NCBI GenBank assembly: GCA_013216005.1
Contig: JABSOJ010000017.1
Coordinates: 1 to 32,488, forward strand
Length of the DNA stretch: 32,488 nt
Source: Alteromonadaceae bacterium
GTDB lineage: Bacteria > Pseudomonadota > Gammaproteobacteria > Enterobacterales > Alteromonadaceae
Direction: 5' to 3'
A program made the position numbers and the translations under genes. The notes under the pieces were generated by a model. The model was not told the origin of the DNA, ran no database searches, and saw nothing but the letters and a program-made list of their open reading frames with translations. Shown here piece by piece: positions 19,241 to 29,201 of this stretch. Position 1 is the stretch's first letter. Each line of letters starts with the position of its first letter.

Positions 19241-21733
19241 ATGACTGAAGATTTTTCTGAATATAACAAAATAATTAATCAGTTCCGCGGCCAGGTTTTA
19301 AAAAGTGATTTTGAAGCCAAATATGCCACGGCGTCAAGCCATATGCCAAAAACAGAACGTTTTTTGTTGAAAATGGAGCTGAAACGTCTAGCCGTTACCT
19401 GTATACGGCTAATAGACCTGCGCGGGCATGTTGAGGGTGAATGCCGCCCGTATGAACATGAAGAACGCATACATTACCTTGATGAACTTGCCATTCGAAT
19501 ATTTGAGGAAAGTTTCGAAGATTATGGAGCTTACACTTTTGGTGTATATGAAGCCGTAATGAATACCGAAAATAATTTTCGGGTTATGTATCAAAAAGAA
19601 AAGCTCAATTTACAAGAAGCCCGGATTGCTAAAAAGCCTGCGCCAAGTAAAACTTTTGAAAAAACGCAATATCCGGCTCAATTTTATAAAATTGGTGCGC
19701 ACCATAATCGCACAGAAGAAAGAATGAATTTTGCCATTCCTGTTAAAATTATTCTTGATAATCAAGATGAATTAGATGCAGTTAGTTCAGATATAAGTGT
19801 TAGTGGTTGTAAAATCCGATTTAATGATGAAACAAAATTCAGTATTGGTCAATTGCTCCAACTTCGTTTTATTGGTTTTGAAGAAGAATTTCAGTTTGAT
19901 TCTGACGATGGTTACCAATATAAAATTTGTAATATTCAACTGATGAACGACATGCGATTAGTCGGTTTGTCACGTGTTATCAGTGATGAGGAAACAGCAG
20001 CCGCTAATAGTTTTGAATTATTTTTAAAAAGATATATTCAAGGTAATAAACGTCGTTATAAAGTAAATATGGATAATACGGTAGCAGCTATCAAAGCTCG
20101 CAGTTTTGAGCAATTTGTATTACCTAAAATTAATGAATTACCGGTGTTTGTTGAAGAGATTCAAGGCGCTTTATTACCAAAATATGCGCTGACTTGTATT
20201 AATAATCAAAGCATTTATCAATATTGGCAAGATGAAAAAAACAAATCAACTTTAAATTTCTTAATCAATTCAGATCGAATTAATAAGTTAAAAAAATTGA
20301 CGGAAAATGGTCAATCTTTATTGGTTTATAGTTTCATTCATAAAAGTCAGGGTAAATCATTTTTTTATACTGCAGATGAAGAACAATTAAAGGGTGAACA
20401 GGGCCTTTTTCAGTCGTTTTTAGGGTTTGCAGCCGCTAAAAATACTTTTGCCATTACTGATTTGTCCTTGATTAAAACAGAGTCAGATAAGGCTGATGCA
20501 TCTTTAACTGTTTCTCATTTTTTAAGTAAGCAGGAACAGTATATTAATAGGCCTTTAACTGACGATGTTAGAGCGATATTGAACAATTTGCCTTATGTAC
20601 TTGTTGCAAGTGATCTCAGTACGATAGGTTTACAGAACGATTATAAGCGGCTAACTTTTGAAAATAAATATATGGCCAAATTGAAAACATTTGGTCATAA
20701 ACGACTTGCTAATCCTCCTGTGGTAAATGAAGTTGGCATCAATTATAAAAATCAGAGAGCAGAGCCTAGATTTAAGTACCATACAGAGGTTCAGGTTGAA
20801 ACTGAAGGTGTTAATTGGGCCGGTAGTTCAGTAGATTTCTCAGCTTCAGGTATGCAAGTTGAGTTAAGTAAAAAAGCAATTTTAATTAAGGGAGATATTG
20901 TAAGTTTAAGCTTTCCGCAGTTGCAAAAAGTGACTACGTTGTTTGATTTAAGCCAACTTTTATATGAAATTGTTAAAATAAATAAGAAAAGAACAATCAT
21001 TAATTTACGGGTTTTTGTTGAAAAACACCAACATATCGGACGAGCTTTTTTTAAGGCTCTGATCGAAAAAAATATAGATAAACTAACACCTGACGAATAT
21101 TCTTTAATGATCCCCGGTTTATCTAAGGGACTGAGAAACATATATAGCGGTAGTTTAACTGTGCCAGCAATAATAGTACAAACCAGTGGTAGTCGTTATA
21201 AAATGGATGCCGTTGTCAGTAGTGCAGAACATGGTCGCTTTTTGCCTTATTTGCGTAAATTAAGTAATAGAAAAAAATACTATAATTTGTATCCTTTGTT
21301 AAACAATCCTCAGATGTTCAATTTAATAAATTCATCGTTGAAAAAAATGCAGGGTGGTGATCATCCAGTTACTGATGTTTTATATATTTCGATTAAATCC
21401 GAATATAAAAGCATAGAAAAATCGGTAAATGCTAAACTTGAAAGCGAGTTGGAGTCTCCTAACCTTAAAAAAGATTTTGTTCATAATGCTCTTCAACGAG
21501 GTGTATTCTTTTGTATTCAAATAAAATTATCCCGAACTGACGAGCCGGATATGGATTATCTGAATCCTGAATTAAGTTATATAAGCTCTTACGCTATTCA
21601 CCGTGGTAAACAAATTGAACAAGACATTTGGAGTGTTGCGGGTATTATTCAACTATTTGATATCACCCATGAAGCATTGGTGCGTCACGATATTATTCCA
21701 AATATTGATGATCAAGAGTTAATGAGTGGTTGA
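19241..21733 (+). CDS. Large PilZ-domain protein (two PilZ-like segments)
   Basis: 830 aa; NRTEERMNFAIPVKIIL...SSDISVSGCKI and QRAEPRFKYHTEVQVE...SSVDFSASGMQVE, each resembling the PilZ RxxxR/(D/N)xSxxG signature. Confidence 0.8.
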   Translation: MTEDFSEYNKIINQFRGQVLKSDFEAKYATASSHMPKTERFLLKMELKRLAVTCIRLIDLRGHVEGECRPYEHEERIHYLDELAIRIFEESFEDYGAYTFGVYEAVMNTENNFRVMYQKEKLNLQEARIAKKPAPSKTFEKTQYPAQFYKIGAHHNRTEERMNFAIPVKIILDNQDELDAVSSDISVSGCKIRFNDETKFSIGQLLQLRFIGFEEEFQFDSDDGYQYKICNIQLMNDMRLVGLSRVISDEETAAANSFELFLKRYIQGNKRRYKVNMDNTVAAIKARSFEQFVLPKINELPVFVEEIQGALLPKYALTCINNQSIYQYWQDEKNKSTLNFLINSDRINKLKKLTENGQSLLVYSFIHKSQGKSFFYTADEEQLKGEQGLFQSFLGFAAAKNTFAITDLSLIKTESDKADASLTVSHFLSKQEQYINRPLTDDVRAILNNLPYVLVASDLSTIGLQNDYKRLTFENKYMAKLKTFGHKRLANPPVVNEVGINYKNQRAEPRFKYHTEVQVETEGVNWAGSSVDFSASGMQVELSKKAILIKGDIVSLSFPQLQKVTTLFDLSQLLYEIVKINKKRTIINLRVFVEKHQHIGRAFFKALIEKNIDKLTPDEYSLMIPGLSKGLRNIYSGSLTVPAIIVQTSGSRYKMDAVVSSAEHGRFLPYLRKLSNRKKYYNLYPLLNNPQMFNLINSSLKKMQGGDHPVTDVLYISIKSEYKSIEKSVNAKLESELESPNLKKDFVHNALQRGVFFCIQIKLSRTDEPDMDYLNPELSYISSYAIHRGKQIEQDIWSVAGIIQLFDITHEALVRHDIIPNIDDQELMSG

Positions 21734-21799
21734 TCGTTTTCACTTTCATTAACGCTTTTTTTTCATCGGGAATTTTGGCTGGATTTGTTTTTGTTGAGT

Positions 21800-21870
21800 C
21801 AGCCGATTGTTAAACTAGCCGATTGTTAAACCAGCCAATTTTCAAATTAGCCAGTTGTTAAGCAAGCCAG
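21800..21870. repeat. Degenerate 16-bp tandem repeat (~4.4 units) overlapping the serB 3' end
   Basis: CAGCCGATTGTTAAAC / TAGCCGATTGTTAAAC / CAGCCAATTTTCAAAT / TAGCCAGTTGTTAAGC / AAGCCAG. Confidence 0.8.
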
Positions 21871-22925
21871 TGCAATAAGCAATCTAAACCAGCATGATTA
21901 ATACTGCTATCAGCTTGTTTCAATACAATAGGTTTTGCATGAAAGGCAACACCCAAATGCGCTGCAGCCATCATTTTTAAATCATTGGCTCCATCTCCCA
22001 TAGCAACACTTTGTTTGTGGGGAATGTTAAATTGCTCGCACATTTTCTTCAATGATTGAGCTTTAACTTCAGCATCGACTACATCACCAATAACTTTACC
22101 GGTTAGCTTCCCGGCTTTTATTTCCAAGGTATTAGCGTAAGCGGCATCTAATTGCAGAGATTCTTTAAGGTGATCGGCGAAATAAGTGAATCCCCCTGAG
22201 GCTATTGCGATGCGCCATTGATATTTTTTTAGCTCAGTTATTAGTGTTTCCAGACCATTCATCAAAGGTATATTTTTTGCGACGTCTGCAAGGATTTGCT
22301 CAGGGGCGTCAGCAAGTTTAGCGACTCTTTGATGCAAGCTTTGAGCAAAATCGAGCTCGCCTTGCATAGCTAATTCTGTAACAGCAGCTACTTCATCACC
22401 AACACCGGCCAGAGCTGCAATTTCATCAATGCATTCAATTTCAATGGTAGTAGAATCCATATCCATTACTAATACACCAGGCTGGCTTAATTTAGCAGGT
22501 TCACATAACAAAGCCGCTTCAATTTGGTGTTTCAGGGCATAACTGACTAAAAATCTTCTGGCAAGTACCAGATCTACGCATTCAACTGAAAATCGATAAC
22601 TGATCAAATTGTTTCTGTGATTAATTGCCGTTATTGCCAAAAGGTTTAATTGACACTGTTGTACTAGTGTTTGCAATTGTTTGATGGTTATATTACTGAA
22701 CACTACAAGTTCAATTTTACTGTTTGTCGATGTATCAACGCTGGCGTTTGACGTTGTAATCTCGGGTAAATTTATGCAAGTACATTTAGAATCAATTTGT
22801 AAATTTAACTCTGTGAGCTGGCAAGTGAACGGAAATATATCAGCTTCTTGTTTTGGAGAAATACATTGCTCAAGTGTAAGATCTTGAATTTGATTTATCG
22901 GTAATAATTGTACTGCAGCAGGCAC
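21858..22925 (-). CDS. serB: Phosphoserine phosphatase SerB
   Basis: VLVMDMDSTTIEIECIDEIAALAGVGDEVAAVTELAMQGELDFAQSLHQRV...AIASGGFTYFADHL...VAMGDGANDLKMM. Confidence 0.97.
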   Translation of the reverse strand: MPAAVQLLPINQIQDLTLEQCISPKQEADIFPFTCQLTELNLQIDSKCTCINLPEITTSNASVDTSTNSKIELVVFSNITIKQLQTLVQQCQLNLLAITAINHRNNLISYRFSVECVDLVLARRFLVSYALKHQIEAALLCEPAKLSQPGVLVMDMDSTTIEIECIDEIAALAGVGDEVAAVTELAMQGELDFAQSLHQRVAKLADAPEQILADVAKNIPLMNGLETLITELKKYQWRIAIASGGFTYFADHLKESLQLDAAYANTLEIKAGKLTGKVIGDVVDAEVKAQSLKKMCEQFNIPHKQSVAMGDGANDLKMMAAAHLGVAFHAKPIVLKQADSSINHAGLDCLLHWLA

Positions 22926-23093
22926 GGTTAATTCCTATTTTTGTTAATTTTGATCGCGCATAAAAACCCTTGAAAACACCACAGGTATAAACAAGAAATT
23001 TAACTTTGATTTACATAAACATCATATTAGCATTTAAAAAAAACCAAGAACAATCTATAGTATAGATAGAGCCAGTTAACCTTATAGCACTAT

Positions 23094-23690
23094 ATGAAGC
23101 AATCTGAATTGCCTTTATACCCTAAACATTCTCCTATTTATAATAAAATTCTGCAATTAGCTATAGCTATTGTGTTTATTGTGATTTTGATAATGTTATG
23201 GATATTCAATTATCAGAAAGATCAAACCACGGTCGAACAGCATTTTTCTGATGTAGGTCATCAATTTTTAGCGCAAGCTGCAGCAGGTGTAAAAGGTTTT
23301 TTGCATGAAGGTAATGTAAAAGGATTACGACAATATATTAATGATTTAAGCGATCAAGAGATAATAAAAGATATTGTTTTTTATGATAAAACAGGTCAAA
23401 TTGTTGTAAGTTCCATAAACTTGCAAAGTGTAAGTGAACTCTATGGAATATCCCCTAATAAAATAAATAGAAGTGCTGAGTTAACTGCTTTTATTCAGGA
23501 AGTAAGAACAGAGCATCTACAAGGTTATTTACGAATAACAATCGAGAAAGAGAGCGTTATTAAAACTCTAATGGTGACGAAGGAAGAACATCAGCGGTTA
23601 ATTCACTTAGTGCTGATCCTTGCTGGTTTTGGTTTTATATTAACGCTTGGCCTTAATCTTTTTAACCGAAAAATTGTTCGATTTAAATAA
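23094..23690 (+). CDS. AhpA/YtjB (SMP) family membrane protein
   Basis: About 198 aa with N- and C-terminal TM segments, divergent from serB as ytjB is in E. coli; ...GNVKGLRQYINDLSDQEIIKDIVFYDKTGQIVVSS. Confidence 0.75.
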   Translation: MKQSELPLYPKHSPIYNKILQLAIAIVFIVILIMLWIFNYQKDQTTVEQHFSDVGHQFLAQAAAGVKGFLHEGNVKGLRQYINDLSDQEIIKDIVFYDKTGQIVVSSINLQSVSELYGISPNKINRSAELTAFIQEVRTEHLQGYLRITIEKESVIKTLMVTKEEHQRLIHLVLILAGFGFILTLGLNLFNRKIVRFK

Positions 23691-24585
23691 TTTTATTAGC
23701 TGAGTGGACCGAGTTGGTTGAGTTCGCCAAATTGGTATCGGTAAAGAATAAATCCTGAATGTTGTATTCTATCTGTTCAGAAATTTGTTCAGGTGTTTCA
23801 TTGCGAATTGTTGTTAAACACTGAAACACGTTAATTAATTTTAACGGAGAATTAGGCTCACCTTGAAAATTAGCAAGGGGCATGGCAGGGGCGTCCGTTT
23901 CAAGCACTAAACTTGTTAATGGCACTCGTTTTATTGCATTAATGGTTTTACTCGCTCGTGAGTAGGTTATTGTTCCGCCAACACCGAGTTTAAATCCCAA
24001 ATCTATATAACTTTTAGCCTCTTGATAACTACCTGAAAATGCATGAATAACCCCCGTTTCATTGTTTTTGATTTGTTTGAGAAGAGGAATTATATATTGG
24101 TGCGATCGACGGTGATGGACAATTACCGGAAGCCGATGTTGCTTGGCTAAATGTAATTGATAAATGAAAAAATCCTGCTGTTGAATGAGGTTATTTTGCT
24201 GTTTAGCGATAACATTATCTATTCCTGTTTCACCAATGGCTACTAAGTTACGACGATGTATTTCCACTTGCTCTGAAAGTAACTGTAAATGGCCTTCATT
24301 CAGCTTTTTTAAGAACCAAGGGTGAATGCCTAAGCATGGATAAATAAGGCAATCTTTAGCGCTTTTAACGGTCTGTTGCGTTTTTTTTTGTTGTGTACTC
24401 AGGCTTTGTTGAGAGATGTATAATACTTTTTCCCAATTATCAGGGGCAATAGAAGGCACTATGATCCTGTGAATATCAGCATGCTGACACTGTTCAAGCA
24501 ATTGGGCATAATTTGGTAAAAATTCGTCAAAATCCAGATGACAATGACTATCAGTGAAGCGCATATTTGTAATACCCGAATACAT
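23683..24585 (-). CDS. TatD-family metal-dependent hydrolase (YjjV-like); likely start at 24564 (MRFTDSHCHLDF)
   Basis: TDSHCHLDFDEF, CLGIHPWF, VAIGETGID, PVIVHHRRSH, VIHAFSGS, LVLETDAPAMP motifs. Confidence 0.92.
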   Translation of the reverse strand: MYSGITNMRFTDSHCHLDFDEFLPNYAQLLEQCQHADIHRIIVPSIAPDNWEKVLYISQQSLSTQQKKTQQTVKSAKDCLIYPCLGIHPWFLKKLNEGHLQLLSEQVEIHRRNLVAIGETGIDNVIAKQQNNLIQQQDFFIYQLHLAKQHRLPVIVHHRRSHQYIIPLLKQIKNNETGVIHAFSGSYQEAKSYIDLGFKLGVGGTITYSRASKTINAIKRVPLTSLVLETDAPAMPLANFQGEPNSPLKLINVFQCLTTIRNETPEQISEQIEYNIQDLFFTDTNLANSTNSVHSANKII

Positions 24586-24757
24586 TTAATTGGCTCTGTT
24601 GTAGATAATTGTTGTCCCTTCAAATGGAATTAAACTCAACCCTTATATCTAGGACTCTGTGACTAATTCTCGTTAAAAAACCAATTTATCGCCTAACCCT
24701 TTAAAAATAGGGGATTCATCGAGGGACAACAGTATTATGGAACAGAGCCATTTAATT
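24584..24757. mobile_element. 158-bp MITE (24592-24749) flanked by an 8-bp direct repeat ATTTAATT; termini resemble the IS6/IS26 family
   Basis: GGCTCTGTT(GTAGATAATT)GTTGTCCCT at 24592; the reverse complement of the right end is GGCTCTGTT(CCATAATACT)GTTGTCCCT. ATTTAATT occurs at 24584-24591 and 24750-24757. No internal ORF. Confidence 0.85.
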
Positions 24758-24769
24758 AGTGAATAGTAC

Positions 24770-24839
24770 TTAGTTAAAAGTCCCTAGCTAAAAGTGCCTA
24801 GCTGAAAGAACTTAGCTAAAATTACCTGACTAAAAAGTG
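24770..24839. repeat. Degenerate 14-bp tandem repeat, 5 units
   Basis: TTAGTTAAAAGTCC / CTAGCTAAAAGTGC / CTAGCTGAAAGAAC / TTAGCTAAAATTAC / CTGACTAAAAAGTG. Confidence 0.8.
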
Positions 24840-24871
24840 AATTCTAGCAGTATTTAGCTAAGTTGGGTATT

Positions 24872-25009
24872 TTAAACAGTGAGTGCATCAAGACCGTGTA
24901 ACAGGTAATGGCAAAGCTTTTGGTATTCGGATAATTCCGAGCGGTTGATTGTATTGTTGAGCAACTTATCGAGCAAATCGTTAAATCGCTTAAGTTGATT
25001 AACATCCAT
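24872..25009 (-). CDS. Small ORF, 45 aa, unknown function (absent from the ORF track)
   Basis: MDVNQLKRFNDLLDKLLNNTINRSELSEYQKLCHYLLHGLDALTV; ATG preceded by AAGGATG at suitable spacing. Confidence 0.55.
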   Translation of the reverse strand: MDVNQLKRFNDLLDKLLNNTINRSELSEYQKLCHYLLHGLDALTV

Positions 25010-25121
25010 TTTAACATCCTTATTTTTATTGTTTTTTTTGTTGCTTAGTTGTTGTTTTATTGTTAATCATTTCGATTCTCAGCCAACAATCACTTAATTT
25101 GAGCATATAGTCGAGTTATAA

Positions 25122-25162
25122 AACGGATTAAATAACGGATTAAATAATGGACTAAATAATGG
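25122..25162. repeat. 12-bp tandem repeat, about 3.4 units
   Basis: AACGGATTAAAT / AACGGATTAAAT / AATGGACTAAAT / AATGG. Confidence 0.8.
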
Positions 25163-25299
25163 TTTGTATTGAATTCAGTGGGTTGTTTTAGGGATAGAAT
25201 ATAATTTTTTATTTTGAAAAAAAATAAATTTTCGAAGGGTTTTTTTCTAACTAAAGATCTTCCCAATGTCGTAGTTAATTGATGATATATCGATTGTAG

Positions 25300-25327
25300 G
25301 ATGGGTTAGCCTGAGGCGTAACCCATC
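25300..25327. repeat. REP-like palindromic element (GGATGGGTTA...TAACCCATC)
   Basis: GATGGGTTA-GCC-TGA-GGC-(G)-TAACCCATC: 12-bp stem with a single bulge, downstream of argS. Confidence 0.75.
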
Positions 25328-25377
25328 AATTTGTGTGGTAAGTATTGATAAAACGATAATTTAAAAAAGCTAATAAA

Positions 25378-27117
25378 TTACATGCGTTCCATAACTTCGA
25401 TACCAAGAATATCAAGGCCATTTTTCAATGCTAATGAAATCAGTTGACACAAAGCCAGACGAGATTGTTTAGTTTCTGTATCTATACCGTCTTTTAATAT
25501 CGGACAAGCTTCATAAAAGCTCATATATAAGCTTGCTAGCTCATACAGGTAATTACACAATAAGTTCGGTGTACATTCACTGATCACTGCATCGATAACA
25601 TCTTCCAGTTGCAATATTTTCAGTGCTAAAGCTTTTTCTTGAGGCTCAATTATATTGATTGCCTCAGGGCTAATGGCTTCTTCAATATTTGCTTTAGTAA
25701 ATATGCTCTGAATTCGAGAATATGCGTATTGCAAATAAGGAGCTGTAGCGCCTTCAAAGCTAAGCATAGTTTTCCAGTTGAAAATGTAATCACTGGTACG
25801 GTTTTTAGATAAATCTGCAAATTTAACCGCACCAATACCAACTTTATGGGCAATTTCGTTTAGTTTATCTTCACTGTAATCTGGATTTTTTTCACGAATA
25901 ATTTCGGTAGCACGGGTTACCGCTTCATTAAGCAATTCAGCTAGTTTAATTGTGCCGCCAGTACGGGTTTTAAAAGGTTTGCCATCGTCGCCCATCATCA
26001 TACCGAACGGACAATGATCATAGCCGACAGTTTCAGGTAGGAAGCCAGCTTTACGTGCAACTATTTCAACTTGTTTGAAATGTAAAGATTGGCGGGCATC
26101 GGTGAATATAATGATACGATCTGCTTTTAGTTTTCCACTTCTGTAACGACAAGCAGATAAATCAGTGGTTGCGTATAAATATCCGCCACCTGATTTTTGT
26201 ACGATAAAAACAGAAGGCTCACCATCTTTATTAGCCATTTCTTCAATAAAAACGACTTTGGCCCCTTGATCTTCAACAGCCATGCCCTGTGCCATTAATT
26301 CATCGACAACATTTGATAAATCATGATTGTAAGCACTTTCACCCATAATATCTTTACGGGTTAATGACACATTTAATTTGCTGTATATTTCTTCACTGTG
26401 AGCAACAGAAATATCAATAAACTGTTGCCATAATTTTGCACAGTCGGCGTCACCGCCTTGTAATTTCACTACATAATCACGAGCTCTGTCAGCAAAGCCG
26501 TCTTCATTATCAAAACGAACTTTGGCTTCACGATAGAAATTTTCTAAATCAGCTAACGCAGTTTCAGCAACTTCCTGACCTTGCAACTTATCACTTAAAT
26601 TAGCGATTAACATGCCAAATTGTGTACCCCAGTCACCCATATGATTTTGACGGATAACTTTATCACCACGGAACTCTAGAGCACCAACCACGGCATCACC
26701 GATAATGGTTGAACGTAAATGACCTACGTGCATTTCTTTTGCTAGGTTGGGAGCTGAATAGTCAACAACTACGTTTTGCGGCGTTTCTCGTTGAGTAACA
26801 CCAAGCTTTATATCGTCACCAATATTGCAAAGCTGTGCAGCAAGCCATGTTGGATCTAAATGAATATTGATGAACCCCGGACCTGCTAATTCAATTTTGC
26901 TGGCAATGCCGGATAAATCTAGCTGTTCAACAACCTTTGTTGCCAATTCACGCGGGTTAGTTTTTAATTTCTTAGCCGCGCCCATCACGCCATTAGCCTG
27001 ATAATCGCCAAACTGTGGTCGGTTTGAAAGACTTAACGCTGGGTTAGTATCTTCAGGCAAACCTGCCGCGACCATGGCTACTTTTACTTTATCGGCTAAC
27101 AATTGACGAATATTCAT
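25378..27117 (-). CDS. argS: Arginyl-tRNA synthetase
   Basis: [27 protein letters not shown] (HIGH region); 579 aa; C-terminal DALR-type anticodon-binding domain. Confidence 0.98.
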   Translation of the reverse strand: MNIRQLLADKVKVAMVAAGLPEDTNPALSLSNRPQFGDYQANGVMGAAKKLKTNPRELATKVVEQLDLSGIASKIELAGPGFINIHLDPTWLAAQLCNIGDDIKLGVTQRETPQNVVVDYSAPNLAKEMHVGHLRSTIIGDAVVGALEFRGDKVIRQNHMGDWGTQFGMLIANLSDKLQGQEVAETALADLENFYREAKVRFDNEDGFADRARDYVVKLQGGDADCAKLWQQFIDISVAHSEEIYSKLNVSLTRKDIMGESAYNHDLSNVVDELMAQGMAVEDQGAKVVFIEEMANKDGEPSVFIVQKSGGGYLYATTDLSACRYRSGKLKADRIIIFTDARQSLHFKQVEIVARKAGFLPETVGYDHCPFGMMMGDDGKPFKTRTGGTIKLAELLNEAVTRATEIIREKNPDYSEDKLNEIAHKVGIGAVKFADLSKNRTSDYIFNWKTMLSFEGATAPYLQYAYSRIQSIFTKANIEEAISPEAINIIEPQEKALALKILQLEDVIDAVISECTPNLLCNYLYELASLYMSFYEACPILKDGIDTETKQSRLALCQLISLALKNGLDILGIEVMERM

Positions 27118-27195
27118 TTATTTTTCTCTGTTAAAAAATCTGTTTTGACTAAAAAATATGGTGTTCATTTGGGAAAATAGATAGATTCTAAATAA

Positions 27196-27217
27196 CGCAG
27201 ATAAAAAGTTATCTGCG
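27196..27217 (-). terminator. Hairpin downstream of prfC, probable terminator
   Basis: CGCAGATAA-AAAG-TTATCTGCG, perfect 9-bp stem just past the prfC stop. Confidence 0.55.
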
Positions 27218-27226
27218 CCGCTAAAT

Positions 27227-28864
27227 TTAGTGTTCTCTGGTTTTGTGGAATTTGATGTCAGGATGCCTTTCTTCTGACAAACTCAAATTAACCATTGTAG
27301 GGGCGATATAAGTTAAATTATTACCACCATCCAATGCTAAATTATCAAAGGCTTTTTTCTGGAATTGCTCTAATGTTCTTTCATCATCACAAGTACACCA
27401 GCGAGCGGTTGCAACACTGATTGGTTCATAAATGGCGTCAACCTTGTATTCTGTTTTGAGTCGGTGAACCACCACCTCAAATTGCAATACTCCAACCGCA
27501 CCGACGATCATATCATTAGAGCTTAATGGTCTAAATACCTGTACTGCACCTTCTTCAGATAATTGTATTAAACCTTTTTGTAATTGCTTCGCTTTTAAAG
27601 GATCTCGTAATCGAATACGACGGAACATTTCAGGGGCAAAGTTCGGAATACCACTGAATTTCATTATTTCACCAGCAGTAAAAGTATCGCCTATTTGAAT
27701 GCTGCCATGGTTATGTAAACCAATAATGTCGCCAGCATATGCTTGTTCAACATTCTTACGATCGCCAGCCATAAAAGTTACTGCATCGGCAATTTTCACA
27801 TCTTTACCAATACGAACCTGTCTCATTTTCATGCCTTTTTCATATTTACCTGAGCAAATACGCATGAACGCAATTCGGTCCCTGTGTTTAGGGTCCATAT
27901 TCGCTTGTATTTTGAAAATAAAACCAGAGAATTTTTCTTCTTCTGCTTTCACTACACGGGTATCTGTAGTTCGAGGTAAAGGCTTCGGTGCCCATTTAAC
28001 TAAACCGTCCAGCATATGGTCAACACCAAAATTGCCTAGTGCGGTCCCAAAAAATACAGGGGTTAATTCGCCATTTAAAAATTCTTCAAGATTGAATTCA
28101 TGAGATGCGCCGAGCACTAATTCCAATTCTTCACGAAAATCATCAGCGTAATGACCAATGGCTTGATCAAGATCAGGATTATCTAATCCTTTTATGACAC
28201 GTTTTTCTTGAATCGTATGTCCCTGGCCCGTTTGATATAAAATAATTTCGTCATCTAATAAATGATATATACCTTTGAATTCTTTACCCATGCCAATTGG
28301 CCAGGTAATAGGTGCACATTTTATTTTTAACACGTCTTCAACTTCGTCCATTACTTCAATTGGATCCCGAACATCCCGATCCATTTTGTTCATAAAAGTA
28401 ATGATTGGGGTATCACGTAACCGGGTGACTTCCATCAATTTAATGGTACGAGTTTCAACACCTTTGGCAACATCAATCACCATTAAACATGAATCTACTG
28501 CAGTTAAAGTACGATAAGTATCTTCAGAAAAATCTTCGTGACCCGGGGTATCCAGTAGATTGACTAAACAATCTGAATAAGGAAATTGCATTACGGAAGT
28601 GGTAATTGAAATACCACGTTCTTTTTCCATTTCCATCCAGTCTGACTTAGCATGCTGACCAGACTTTTTACCTTTAACGGTACCTGCTTTTTGTAAAGCT
28701 TGACCGAACAGTAAAACTTTTTCGGTGATTGTGGTTTTACCTGCATCTGGGTGAGAGATAATGGCAAATGTTCTTCGTACCTCTACCTGTTTGGCTTGTT
28801 CGCTATTATTGTTCATAGTAATTCCCTTGGCACACACAACTGTACACACAAAATAAAAGTCCAA
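27227..28864 (-). CDS. prfC: Peptide chain release factor 3; likely start at 28816 ([29 protein letters not shown])
   Basis: GTPase motifs [48 protein letters not shown]3 length and C-terminus. Confidence 0.97.
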   Translation of the reverse strand: MDFYFVCTVVCAKGITMNNNSEQAKQVEVRRTFAIISHPDAGKTTITEKVLLFGQALQKAGTVKGKKSGQHAKSDWMEMEKERGISITTSVMQFPYSDCLVNLLDTPGHEDFSEDTYRTLTAVDSCLMVIDVAKGVETRTIKLMEVTRLRDTPIITFMNKMDRDVRDPIEVMDEVEDVLKIKCAPITWPIGMGKEFKGIYHLLDDEIILYQTGQGHTIQEKRVIKGLDNPDLDQAIGHYADDFREELELVLGASHEFNLEEFLNGELTPVFFGTALGNFGVDHMLDGLVKWAPKPLPRTTDTRVVKAEEEKFSGFIFKIQANMDPKHRDRIAFMRICSGKYEKGMKMRQVRIGKDVKIADAVTFMAGDRKNVEQAYAGDIIGLHNHGSIQIGDTFTAGEIMKFSGIPNFAPEMFRRIRLRDPLKAKQLQKGLIQLSEEGAVQVFRPLSSNDMIVGAVGVLQFEVVVHRLKTEYKVDAIYEPISVATARWCTCDDERTLEQFQKKAFDNLALDGGNNLTYIAPTMVNLSLSEERHPDIKFHKTREH

Positions 28865-29039
28865 GTTAATTTTAGCACCAGGACTATTTTTGTTTTGATC
28901 TTAAAAAATTGGCGCATTGTAACATTAAATACAAATAAATTCGTATAAAGTGAATTGCTTAATTTATAAAGTATTTATTCTATTCATAGCCATACCGCTA
29001 ATATGCAAGTAGGTGCGGAGCCAGCAAAAGGAAGTGGGG

Positions 29040-29195
29040 GTGAAAAATTACATCGAGCAGCAGGAGGACATGGACAGGTCGCAAGTGGCTCTGAAAGATA
29101 TGAACATGGAGGATTATTACAATCAGCCGGAACAGGTTCTGAAACAAGATCTAAAAATGTCGCGATATTATATTGCATTAAGAAATGATGTTTAA
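29040..29195 (+). CDS. Small ORF of unknown function or gene remnant (51 aa, GTG start)
   Basis: VKNYIEQQEDMDRSQVALKDMNMEDYYNQPEQVLKQDLKMSRYYIALRNDV; GGAAG upstream; noticeably less AT-rich than its surroundings. Confidence 0.4.
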   Translation: MKNYIEQQEDMDRSQVALKDMNMEDYYNQPEQVLKQDLKMSRYYIALRNDV

Positions 29196-29201
29196 CAAAT
29201 A

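Noticed and set aside
23053-23067. ATCTATA-G-TATAGAT palindrome between serB and the ahpA/ytjB-like gene
   Set aside because: Short and AT-rich in an AT-rich genome; plausible by chance and without corroborating sites.
27699-28517. Plus-strand ORFs (134 and 80 aa) opposite prfC
   Set aside because: Antisense to highly conserved RF3 coding sequence; composition typical of shadow ORFs.
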